Shown in pieces: positions 46,890 to 57,985 of a stretch of 64,000 nt of DNA. The notes under the pieces were generated by a model, which was not told the origin of the DNA, made no database searches, and saw nothing but the letters and a program-made list of their open reading frames with translations. Position 1 is the stretch's first letter; each line of letters starts with the position of its first letter. The position numbers and the translations under genes were made by a program. Source of the DNA: Gentiana macrophylla. Taxonomy: Eukaryota > Streptophyta > Magnoliopsida > Gentianales > Gentianaceae. Location of the stretch: NCBI GenBank assembly GCA_026214975.1, contig CM047808.1, forward strand, positions 6,933,262 through 6,997,261, read 5' to 3'.

Positions 46890-47032
46890 CGCATTATTTG
46901 GAGCTCTTCCCTCATTATCCAATAAAAGTGCCCGTACATACTTGGACTGCTTAAGTTCCTCAATGCCAACATCTACCTTCTTGCTAAACAGGATTCCGAC
47001 ATTTCTGCATGCTTGGTCAAATGAAGACTGAA
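46890..47032 (-). pseudogene. Captured exon of unknown gene
   Basis: Exon-like block bounded by an acceptor (TTTTTCAG at about 47033) and a donor (GTAAGA at about 46894). The translation includes FDQACRNVGILFSKKVDVGI and ELKQSKYVRALLLDNEGRA. I do not recognise the family. Confidence 0.45.
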
Positions 47033-47350
47033 AAATGCCAATTGCTATTATCAGCATCAATATACCTCTAAACGGTAGCTAATAAGGCTGAAAATATATG
47101 AAGTATGAGCTCAGTTACTGAAAAAGGCATCAAAACAGAAAACACGGGCAAGAGTAAGATCTGCTCCCGCTTCAGTAATAATGTGCAAATAGTCACAGCA
47201 TGTGCAGTGCATTTGCACATTGCATTGTGTTATCTAGGCCACAGAGAGAACTTCATAAACAAGAAAAAAGTGAAGAAAAGAAAAGAAAATTGAGCACAGA
47301 AGTCAAATAGGACAAAAATAGGGTGAATGAAAGATTTCAAACAAGATTAC

Positions 47351-47455
47351 CTTTCTATCAGGTCTAGCATATCCAAAGTATGGAATCACTGTTTTTGGCT
47401 GAAGCCCTTCAACTACGAATCCAACAACCGAAGCCTTCTTCGTCAAAATACGAAA
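47351..47455 (-). pseudogene. Captured fragment: ribose-phosphate pyrophosphokinase (PRS-like) exon
   Basis: The minus strand reads KTVIPYFGYARPDRK, matching the conserved VIPYFGYARxDRK block of PRPP synthetases, followed by a GTAATC donor at 47350. Residues upstream (VVGFVVEGLQ) match less well. Confidence 0.65.
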
Positions 47456-47808
47456 TATACTATAAAGATGCTACTTTCAGCATCAAAGTGATACCTCCTT
47501 GACAATTTATACCTTAAATCACCTGAACAAGAGTAAAGTTGTTATAATATAGTTACAAAGCTATACAGCAAGTTTGAAGGGAAATTAAATCAGAGTACAT
47601 TCGGGGAGCAATATCAGTAGGAAACATCTTTAGCATTCATGTAAACTTACAAAATCTGCCAAATTTGTGGAATGAGTATCAAAGCAAAATGATAAACAAC
47701 ACTGTCGGCCTTATTCGTCATTCCAAACACTGAACACCTACACCGACGGTTGTTAGTGCACATGCAAATTTAGCTAATTAGAATGAACCAACAATGAACA
47801 AGAAATTA

Positions 47809-47911
47809 CCCTTCATTTGTTCTGCCAATGGCCATATGTCTTGGATGTCTGTTTATTTGGAAAATTTGCAATGCCTCATGGACAACCGAGTCAACTTTGA
47901 GAAATTTATTT
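47809..47911 (-). pseudogene. Captured fragment: MSH5 (MutS homologue 5) exon
   Basis: The minus strand reads FLKVDSVVHEALQIFQINRH then PRHMAIGRTNEG, matching the plant MSH5 block xFLKxDxxxHEALQIFQxxxHPSHMGIGRxKEG. A GTAATT donor follows at 47808. MSH5 acts in meiotic crossover formation; this piece is not functional. Confidence 0.7.
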
Positions 47912-48830
47912 CCTTATTGTCTCGTTAAATCCAGAAGGAAAATCAGCTATTCCAAACAAGAAAGGAACAAATCTGAAATAAATGCAAAAGGACATGTAAC
48001 AAATTCAATATATGATAGACCAGAATAAGAGAGGAAATGTGACAACAACAAATCAGAATGAAATTGAAAGGAAAAGATACACCTCAGAATCAACTGTAGA
48101 AATTTCAATCATTTTCCATATAATCCTCCGTGTCAACAGGACATTGTGTCCACTTCAGCTATGTCACTGTCTCTGTAATAGGCCAGCATAATCTTCGTAT
48201 CACTTCTGTCATTGCTACCGTCTTGGTGCTCTCCTCTTCCTCAGGCCGACACTAAGTATGGCTCGTCGCTGGTGATGAAATCAAGGTCATCTCATGACGA
48301 TTTTACCAGAAATCGAAGATAATTCAATGAAATCAGAAATTGAAGTGAATAATACCTGCAGTCAGAATCGATTTCCGTTCTGACGTATTGCTCATCGCCG
48401 GCGATTTGAAGTTAGAATCGATTTCCGATCGCTCCACGATTTCACCTCATCCTCGAACGTTCGCGCAGCAGATGGAAAGAAGTAAAGCGACAGAGCGACG
48501 ATGACGTTTAGGGTTCGAATTTAGAGAAAATGACCTTCAGATTTTTCTTTTCAACTTTTATTTTTATTTTGAGGCTGGTAGTAGTATTTTATTTGCAGCT
48601 GGTAATATATACGTATTATACCCTCAAAAAAAATAAATTATGTTTTTTTCAGGTATCGAGCCGAGGCGAGCCGAATCGATATTTTCTAGAGCTTTCGAGT
48701 TTGACTTGATTAGATAAACTAGAGCTCCAATCTTGTTTCAAGCTTGAACGAGCCCTACAAAGATAAGATTGAACTCGATTCGTTCGAGACATGATATAAC
48801 CCGATTCGGCTCAAGATAGTTGTCACCAAA
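47912..48830. other. CACTA interior, unassigned
   Basis: 48060-48540 probably holds more captured sequence (an open stretch MLAYYRDSDIAEVD on the minus strand near 48200) but I cannot assign it. 48650-48810 is rich in GAGC/CGAG words typical of plant repeat DNA. Confidence 0.35.
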
Positions 48831-49045
48831 GCCTAATCTTAAAAATTATCACACAATGTGAAGATGAGATAATCCATTTTGTGACAATCTGGCTAGGCCT
48901 TTTCGTGAGGGCGTATTTTTTTTTGTCACTAACTAATACAAATTTTGTGAGAATAAAATTATTGTCATTACTAGAGTTCTTTTGTGAAAAAAAAGTATTG
49001 CTTGTCACCAAAAGTTTATCACAAAAATGATTTTTTTTTGTAGTC

Positions 49046-50055
49046 TGCCATTTATAATTATTTTTGTCATTCCAGTGGCCCATTTCTCCTTTTGTTAAAT
49101 AGTCAAGTATGTATCTATTTACGATTTACATTATTTGTATACATTATCTTAAATTAATTGAGGTTGTGTCACATGTCAATAATTGTAACAATATTTATAT
49201 ATTATAATTCATACGACAAACAAAAAAAAATGAGCAAATCAAAAGGCAATTTTAAACGAAGTATACGACAAAATATATAAAATGTAAGGTTATTATCACA
49301 ACGTACAAAATCTGCTTTAGTTAAGAAAAAAGCATATGGCGTGTATTGCAGAATTTATTTTTTTTTAAATGCTGAAAAATAAAATATTTATCATTTTGGC
49401 GCTCACCTCAAACTATTTCCTAGAATGGGCCCACGTCAAGATTGTTTAATGGTTCGACATTTGAGCCTGTGCGCTTTCTCCTTTAATTTGAAAAATGTCA
49501 AAGCCATTGGATTCAACCAAGTGGCTTTTACCTGAAAAAAAACGGAAACCTCTGTATTCGAGAAATTTTACAGATGAAGAAGCATTGGTTGAGCAAGTGA
49601 GCTTTATGATTATATAAATAAAAACGCGATTTTCACCCATTTTCTTATTTCCAACCCTAAAACCAATATCCCCAAATTCTCTCCCAGCTGATTTTCGCCA
49701 CCCCAACTCAAATTAGTCCATTTCAGCATCAAGATTCTTACTTTCTTCAACCAAATCAAAGGTTTCATCCATAGTTTATCATCCAAATTACTCCATTTCA
49801 GATCGAAATTCTCTCCCAACCCATATCAAAGGTGAAAAAATCGCGAGTTTTTTTTTTTCGTTTTTGTTCCAATTGAAAGCATTCCTTGTTTGGATAACGA
49901 ATAAGTGTTGATATTCATCGATTTGTGATATGTGTAGAAGGTTGTTTGTTTAATTTTATTAGTTTTCGATTTTATATTGTGTATGCGGATTTGGTTTTAG
50001 GTTTTGCTTGATTTGAGATGTAATCTTGAAGTCTATGTTAGAAATTCATTAAAGG
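49046..50055. other. Upstream flank of the Mutator-like gene; no gene seen
   Basis: AT-rich, with short ORFs only. I could not find terminal inverted repeats for the downstream mudrA-like gene here. Confidence 0.4.
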
Positions 50056-51189
50056 GTGTTAAAAGTAGGAGTTAATTTAGTTTTTAAAGGGATGGAGATA
50101 TATAATTATCCGTTGACTTGTTGGTGGAATGGTGAAATAGTAATTGACGGTGAAAATGTTACTTACAAAGGTGGTTGTGAAACCTTTATTATTGTCAATA
50201 GTAACATTGGTATCAATGAGCTTAAGAAGGAGATATATGATCTTTATGGAGGTTGATAGTACTAGATTTGACCTAAGCGTGAAGATGAAATTCCATAGTG
50301 TGCGAAATATATAAAGTGTTAGCTTTAAGTAATGATCGTGGTTTAAAAGCTATGTGGGCAAGCATGTGTCAATCGAAAGCCCCCTCTATGGATTTATATA
50401 TTGAATTGACACCCATTGAACAACCTTACATGTCATTCACCAACATGCTTGTTAGTCAAGTTGAGGATGCCAATTGGTTTGTGTCTTTGTCGACTAATAA
50501 TGTTGATGAAGCATCACTAGATGGTAATATCGAAGGGATGAGATTGAAAGGCGAGGATGATATGTTGTTGTTAAGTCGGGATGAAGATAGTGGGGTAGTA
50601 GAGTATTATTAACGGATCATGATACCGAGTTTACTAAGCTTCATTCTATAGATGAAGAATATTTAAACAGTTGGTATAACTTAGTGATTTTCAATATAAG
50701 AGCGGTGGTGAGTTTGGGGTGGGGCAAGAATTTGCCAACAAAAAAGCATTGGGGCAAATTGTGACAACATACAATGTCGAAAGGAACCAAGTCTATAAAA
50801 CCACAGAATCGAAACCTCACACCGTCACATTCAAATGTGGAAGAAACCAATTGCTTGTAGTTGGTATTTAAGAGCCTCTCAAAAGAATGTTGCATCGGAT
50901 GTCTTCACTATCGTCACCTATAAAGGCCCCCACGAAAACTCTTATGTGGTTCACAAACCATCCATGGATCACCGAATTTAAAGCGAGAGTTTATCAAAGA
51001 ACGCTATAAAGCCTCTTGTGCAAGCAGATTGGGGTGAAAGTTAGTGTACTAAAAGCCTTCATAACAAAAGAATTCAACTTCACGATCTCTTATGGTAAAG
51101 CATGGAGTGCAAAACAAAAGGCGATAGGAGCTCTTTATGGAGATTGAGAGGAGTCTTACCAATCTCTTCCTCGTTACATGGAAGCTTTG
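50056..51189 (+). pseudogene. Mutator-like (mudrA-type) transposase, N-terminal part
   Basis: Several frames carry one protein. The start region (MEIYNYPLTCWWNGEIVIDG...) and VDSTRFDLSVKMKF resemble the N-terminal plant MULE domain. EFANKKALGQIVTTYNVERN (about 50728) is the MuDR DNA-binding region (PF03108). Near 51085 the block SYGKAWSAKQKAIGALYGDW then EESYQSLPRYMEAL is the standard sequence ahead of the catalytic domain. At least four frameshifts or stops occur. The gene is cut at 51189 by a solo LTR, between residues that continue at 52671. Confidence 0.75.
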
Positions 51190-52670
51190 TGTTTAGGGTC
51201 AAATTGTATGATTTTTATATATATATTTTATATCAATTTTCCCCATATTCTTATGATTTGTATAGAAATCGAGCCTTATATTGAAATATTGAGCAAATGA
51301 GTTTTAAAGATAATAAATTGCAAAACGTAGCGCTTTATGTGTTTAAATCACGATTTTATATTATTTTAGGATTGTGTTACGCTTTGGTATGTTTTTCCTA
51401 CATTGTAGATACACATTGTTGATGGAAAGGATGATTTTAAAGAGATAAATTCGAGTGGAAAAGAAATCAAGCAAGATAGATGTCGGAAAATCAGGATTCC
51501 GGGTAGTGACGACCTTGCAACGAAGTTCTTGATATGATAACAACCGATTTGACTCTGGACCTCAAGAGAAGAGTTGTAGGCCTTGAAGAGAGGATTCTAC
51601 AGGATTTTGAATCACTCCATTCCGACTTACGAGGCCCGAGATATGAGCGTTACAAGTTTGGATGCTGTTGCTGAAAATAGTGAACGGGCGTCCGACCTTA
51701 TGGACGGGCGTCCGGCACCGTTACTGTTGCAACTGCCTCTGATTTTCTATAAATAGCAGCGCGATTTCAACCCTAATTCATACATAATTCGATTCCTATT
51801 GTTACCCACACATAAGAGAGGAACCCTAGGCATGACCCTTTTTGGGAGGAGGGGGTGGTGTTAGATTAGGTTTTTATTTTGCTTTTCTGTTTCTGTCTTT
51901 GCGATGTACTCCATGCTTGGGGGCTGAAATTGTTCGAACAGTTTGAATCCTTTTTCATTCAGGTTTTTCTGTTCTTTTATCAAAGTTTGTTTTATGATTT
52001 TATCTCAATGTTGTATCTTTTCCTATGCGATTATTTGTTATGCAACGTATATCGGAAGATGGTTGCTTATCGATGTTTGATTTTGATGGAAGTCATGTTG
52101 GACTTAGATCACCATAGGAAAGATTGGATTTTTAACCTTGACATAACGGAAGTCGATAGGTTGATTATCTAGGTTGCTAGATTTGAATAAATCTTACACC
52201 TTGTTTTGATTGATAGCGAATTATCTCGGAAGTAGGATTCATACTTTTGATTAGGTGAACCACATCTTTAGTTAATCATCACAAGATAACCTTAGATAGA
52301 GATAGAGGGTTTGAAGGATTGGATGATTTTGTTTGTTCATTGTTAATCTCCATGTTCATCTTCTTGTTTATTTCCTTTTATAGTTAGTAGTTTAGATTTA
52401 GTTTTTATCGCTTTTATCCTTCACGGCTTTGGATTAACAATCCTCATCCGATTTACTTTTCGTTTTTGTTTTTAGTTCCGTTTTGAATAAGTAACAATTT
52501 AAGGATTAATAAGATTAGATTTAACATCCCTTTTCCCTGAGGATCGATACCCGTACTTATCCAACTTTACTAGCAACTACTCGGTATTCGGCCGGTTAGG
52601 AGGTAGTTTTGCATGGTAGTGTAGGTTTATAAATTTTCTTTTGTTTTAATGATGCAAAATCTCCCCAACA
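51190..52670 (+). mobile_element. Solo LTR (D family) inside the Mutator-like gene
   Basis: 1481 bp, TGTTTAGGGTC... to ...CTCCCCAACA, flanked by CTTTG on both sides (51185-51189 and 52671-52675). It contains two ACGGGCGTCC words (51684-51718), a TATA box TCTATAAATAGC (51749-51760) and a U5 with GAGGATCGATACCCGTA. It is the same family as the LTRs of element D but clearly older or a different subfamily. No internal region remains, as after LTR-LTR recombination. Confidence 0.92.
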
Positions 52671-53560
52671 CTTTGAAAGAAGCAAATCCGGGCACCGTGG
52701 TGCATTTTGTTAATAAGCCAACCCACGATCCTTACACTGAACAATTTCATTGTGTTTTTTGGGCATTTGGCCCCTCAATCAGAGGTTTCCAACATTGCAG
52801 GCCTATCATCACAATTGATGGAACTCATTTATACGGGAAGTATCGTGGCGTTATGTTGATTGCCATGGGAGTTGATGCGAATGATCAAATTTTTCCATTA
52901 GCATTTGCCATAGTTGAACAATAAGATCACGACAATTGGAGTTGGTTTTTGGATTGCATAAGGTGTTTTGTCACAAAACGTCATGGACTTTGTGTCATCT
53001 CTGACCTGCATGCGGGTATCCTATCAACATTGTCTACAGAGGGTAGTGGTTGGGAGGAGCCATATGCTTTTCATAGATTTTGTATCAGATATCATGCATC
53101 CAACATCCAAAAGACGTTCAAAAATACGGATTTGAAAAAAATGTTTATCAACACAGCTATGGAACATCAAATTCACAAATTTGATAAAGGGATGCAAAAG
53201 ATCGGTGCACTCAATCCCCGTGCTAAGAGTGTGTTAGAAGGCATTCCTTTAAGCAAGTGGTCTCTTGCTCACGTCGGCGGGTTAAGATACGGTATCAAAA
53301 CCTCTAATTTATGCGAATGCTTCAATGGTGTGTTAAAGGGGGTTCGATTTCTGCCTATTCAAGCCCTTGTGAAAGCTACTTTTACTCGAGTAAACAAATA
53401 CTTTGTCGATCGACGTGAAGTAGCAAGGAATAGGATGCGTAATGGTATGAAATGGTCGGAGAAGATAACGGTTCAACTCGAGAGTGTTGGACAGATTTTA
53501 ATAAAAAGAACCTTGTTGAGAATCATTGTACACACTTTAACAATCCTCAGGTTTTGGTGA
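52671..53560 (+). pseudogene. Mutator-like (mudrA-type) transposase, catalytic part
   Basis: The MULE transposase domain (PF10551) is clear: PIITIDGTHLYGKYRGVMLI with the first catalytic Asp, then FPLAFAIVEQ, a TAA at 52922-52924 where relatives have Glu, then WSWFLDCIR and VISDLHAGI (relatives have ISDRHxGI, so Arg is Leu here), later NLCECFNGVLK. The C-terminal SWIM-type zinc finger is missing; copia element F begins near 53560. It is not functional. Confidence 0.88.
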
Positions 53561-53757
53561 TGAGTGTCATACTAGTTGTTATAGTTTGCAAAGGCAAAAA
53601 GATGTCTAGATATGATGTATAGGATTTACTAGAGTTTGATCTTTGTATAGGTTTGATCAAACAAGCCTTTGTAAAGGTCGGTGACTTGGTTCATTGAGAC
53701 CGATCTAAGTCGATAGGGTAGATAGGTCGATGAGACTAGTCGGGGAACCTCTTTGAA

Positions 53758-55237
53758 TGTTGCGGAGATTTTGCATCATTAAAAACAAAAGAAATTTATA
53801 AACCCTAACTATCATGCAAAACTAACTCCTAACCGACCAAAACATCGGGTTGTTGCTAGTAAAGCGTAATGAGTAAAGGGTCGATCCTCGAGGGGAAAAG
53901 GTATGTTCAATCTAATCTCCTTAATCCTACCAATTGTTACTCATAAACATAAAAACGAAAAACAAAACATAGAAATCAAATAACAATTCAAATAAATCTA
54001 ACCTAAGAAACATGGGAACAACCAAAGTACAAACCTAAGTGATTTCAATTCTAGTTAATCTCATGATTCTAATTCGATTTGTGGTTTCACCCTTTCACGA
54101 GACACAAATCCCTAATCTCTTAGTGAACTTATCTCTCAAGCTATGAAAGCCTACTTTCGTAGTGAATTCAATTATCTATCTCTCGTCTTTCGAATGTTGA
54201 GACTGATTTACCAAACAAAACTCGGGTGTAGATTCAATTAACTCTCGTTTTTAAAGAACCTAACAACCTAGGAATCTAACTCATTAACTTGTCATCATTA
54301 ATGGCTAAAAACCCTATCTTTCTATGGTGATCTAGCGTTTACGCAACTTCCGTATTATAAACATCAATCGTGAACTAATCTTTCGATCTATTCACATAGC
54401 CATACAAACCGCATAGAAAAATACAAAAAGAACTAAACTCATGAAGAAAAACTGAATTGAATAAATCAAGAAGAACTCACATAGTTGTGTACAAGGATTG
54501 ATCCTTAAAACGAAAAAGCAAAAAGAAAAGACTCCTAATCTAACCTCGGTTCACCCGAGCACAAGGCTCGGGTGACCGGCCTTCAACTCTCCAAGATGCG
54601 GCTGTGCTCTCTTTTTGATGTGAAGAAAAATATCGATGGATTAGGGTTGGGGCGGCAATTTGTTTAAATAGAAGATTAAGTCGGTTTAGGCAAAGCGCGC
54701 GGGCCTTCGTTTGGTGATCGGACGCCTTTCGTCAAAATGCTTGGGCGGATACGGGGCTTTCGTTCAACTTGCGTCTGGAGACTCGAATGTAAAATCTCTT
54801 CAGACGCTCGTTCACTTCACCAAACGCCCCGCCCACTATTGAACGCTGTCGCCGGATGGACGCTCGTCCATATTGACTTGAAATCGAATTTCTTGATTTT
54901 TCCATCTTTATCTTGATTTATTTCTTTCCTTATCTCTTCAAATCTTCCATAAATCTGATTGATCCTTCCTCAACTCGAAATTAACTCTTTAGGATCACCT
55001 TTTCCACCATTAATGTGTATCTACGAATATCAAAAACATACCAAAACGTAATAATTTCCAAAATAACATAAAATAATCATTTAAGCACATAAATCAATAC
55101 GTTTTCATATTTAACCACTAAAAACATCATTTACTCAATCAATCAATTATAAGCACAATTCCTATGAAAATAATCCAAATATGGGGGAAATTGATATAGA
55201 AAATATATGTGAAAATCACTATAATTTGCCCTTAACA
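53758..55237 (-). repeat. Element D 3' LTR
   Basis: 1480 bp, plus-strand ends TGTTGCGGAG...CCCTTAACA, almost identical to 57986-59469. A degenerate word array lies at 54700-54870 (GGACGCTCGTCC type), followed in minus sense by a CTATTTAAA TATA-like box at 54662-54670. CpG-containing words here show more differences from the other LTR than the rest does, for example at 54705-54760. Confidence 0.92.
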
Positions 55238-57445
55238 ACACCCCCACACTTATCTTTTTGCTCGTCCTCGAGCAAAACAGAACAAAGCCAAGCTCGAGAC
55301 AAATAAACATCTATACAAATATGAAGTATATTCAATAACTTAGAAGTTCACCCGCGTGAGTGTGTGCCTAGCCATAATAAACTTCCACTAAGTTCCACAA
55401 TTTGAAAGTTATTCAAACCAAAACTAGCCCGGTTTCCCATCTAAGTTAAAAATATTCAAAAAACCATAACAGGAACTTTACAAGACATACATATTCCGAA
55501 AAGAAATAGTAGAGAATATCTAAAACATTTCTGACAAACTCAGAGGATAATCCCTACAACATATCCTTCAGTTTATACTGGGGATAAGGTCGACGATAAC
55601 TACGCCTTACTTATTCATAATAATATATTTCAATATTTTCACTTTTTTCACATTTTTCCAACACACATCAGAATAAGCTTTTGCCCTCATAGCAGAATAG
55701 GACATTTCGAGATAATACCCTACCTTACTCAAATCATAAGGCAGCTATAAACTGACTGTCGTGAGCTCTTGGTCATCATAGTGGAATAGGACATACGTGG
55801 TATACCCTACCTCACCTAAATCATAAACCAGCTTCCGACACACCCAATTAAAATTATGTTTACTTAGAGATTTCTGGCTGGCAGTGGTAAAGATTATTTT
55901 CTAGTAACCTGAGACCAATTGAGCATAACACCTCAAGTAAACAATTTATTACTATTGCAAAGACTTAATCACGTTTCACTTATCACATTCAAACTTATAG
56001 ATATTCACAGTATGTCATACTTTAATCCTAGAATACAAACTACTAAACTTTCAAGAATTGTACATAAGCAAAGAAACATGCTATAATCATCAAAAATCTC
56101 CAACTAAAATGGGGTAGGCTTTCAACATTTAGCTCATCATTTACTATGGCATGTGAAAAAGAGTGTCGGGTGAAACAACTAAAATTACTAAATATACAGA
56201 ATATAGCATAAATGATATAAACTCAAGCAAAGACATGCAATGCTCACTTGGGACAAAACAAAAATTTGAAAATTAAGCACTTTTCATAGAAATACTAAAA
56301 ATATGAGCAAACGAAAGTAGATACATAAATCATCTATCCCCTCCCCCACACTTAGATTGCAACTTGTCCTCAAGTTGTACAGTAAATAATAAATAGAGAA
56401 CTTAGGCGATTGGATCTTTGGCAGTGCGGAGGAACCAACAAGAACCAGGATTGCTTGCATAGCTCGATGAAGCGTGGAGCATCACGGGACAAGCTGAATT
56501 CATCGTGAAAGTGCACAATCGCTATAGAAAGTATCCTGCAGACTTGATCGATTGCAAAAGAGTCTACGGGGAAAGATTAGACTTATACAAATAAAGCACA
56601 TAAGGAAAAGAATTTATAGAGATATTCAAATTTAAGCTCATATAAAGATGGACACATATACATGAAAATATCACAAACTCGTAGGCTAGGTGCAACTACA
56701 TGAAAATAAAGTACAATGCAAACTACATGATATGCAATTCTAAAAATAAAAACGAGGTAGTATTACGGAAACCGACAGTTAACTACACTCAAGAAAAATA
56801 AAAGAAAAATAAAAACAAAAACAATGCAACTAGATGACATGCAACTAAATGATATGCATCTAAATGATATGCAAAAATAAAAGAAAATAAAAGAAAGAAA
56901 ACTAGCCCACTAATTAGCAACACGACATGTATAAAATAAACGACTACCAAATAATGACAGGTTACGATAAAGCAGTCTTTGTCCGTTTATATGCGATGTA
57001 GAGCGCGCTTTAAGACTTATCAAAGGTGATAGCATTATGGAAAACCAACAGTTAGCTATACTAAACAGATATAACTCATATGGCCTAAGACGTAGCATAC
57101 GGAAAACCGACAGTAGCTACCCATATGAATCATAAAAACAAAAAGAAAGCACATAAGTCTCAAAGCTTAAAAGATTCATCACAGCGGTACGTAGCATACG
57201 GGAACCGACATTAGCTACTAATTAACAAATAGACCAGTTATAGCTTACGAGAACCGACAGTCACTATAACATGCCTAGATGAATCAAGTAATCAACAATT
57301 AATCAATTATTCAACATGGATTCGTAGATGGAAAGATATGAATACATGCAAGCTTAGGACATCTATGTAAAATTACTTAGCCACAGAAACTCGTATTAAA
57401 GTAACCATGTTAAATAAAGCATTAAAAATCAAAATCAAGAGAAAT
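55238..57445 (-). other. Element D 3' noncoding module
   Basis: The polypurine tract is at 55238-55250, then hairpin 55256-55277 (9-bp stem TTTTGCTCG, loop AGGA in minus sense). The tandem core is at about 55697-55745 and 55787-55835, the second purine tract at 56338-56353 and hairpin 56360-56377 (7-bp stem CAACTTG, loop AGGA). From 56600 to 57300 there are short repeats of the type GGAAACCGACAGTTAGCTA (at least five copies, 56769-57260). No ORF. Confidence 0.7.
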
Positions 57446-57979
57446 TGAACCTGGACGTGCGTTTAAAATTTCAAACGGGCGTTCCACACTTATGCAGGCC
57501 GGACGGGCGTTGGTAGAGCGAGGCGCCCGTCTGGTTCTTCAAATCAGAGCAGAGTTGAACATTTATGGACGGACGAACGTCCACTAAACCAGACGTTCGT
57601 TTACCTGCATGTTAGGGTACTGGACGGGCGTTCAAGATACCAAACGCTCGTCCAGACATCGAATATGCATAGAACAGCAGGAAAATACAGACAAACCCTA
57701 AAAACTTAAAACACATATTAACACAGATCACAGCAGCCACTTTCAATTAAAGCACAAATAGGTTAGATCAGAAAACACATAAACACATACTTCACGTTTA
57801 AACAAATCGAGTAAAAAACTTTTGCACATTCTTAACCTCATGGTCATCGAAACACGGCAAAATAAAAACTCTCGATTTGGTATACGCTACTTTTATTAAA
57901 AACGAAAAATAAATGTAACAAAATCGAGAACTAACTTAACTAGATTCAACATGACACCTAGTCCCCGGCAACGGCGCCA
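57446..57979 (-). other. Element D leader and primer binding site
   Basis: The primer site is at 57962-57979. The leader array of about eight GGACGGGCGTTC-type words lies at 57450-57660, matching A and C leaders in position. No gag follows. Confidence 0.8.
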
Positions 57980-57985
57980 CTTTTT

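Larger units (their letters stand above)
44389..49045. mobile_element. Non-autonomous CACTA-like transposon with captured gene fragments
   Basis: The left end is CACTACAAAAAACAG. The right end read on the minus strand is GACTACAAAAAAAAATC, so the terminal inverted repeat is ACTACAAAAAA with the first base changed on the right. Subterminal regions on both sides are filled with short motifs such as CGTGACAAA, GTCACCAAA and TTTTCGTGA (44400-44760 and 48830-49030), typical of CACTA elements. The 3-bp flanks (CCA left, TGC right) do not match, so the exact ends or the target duplication are uncertain. No transposase is encoded. The interior carries exon pieces of at least six unrelated host genes, all on the minus strand. 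Confidence 0.7.
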
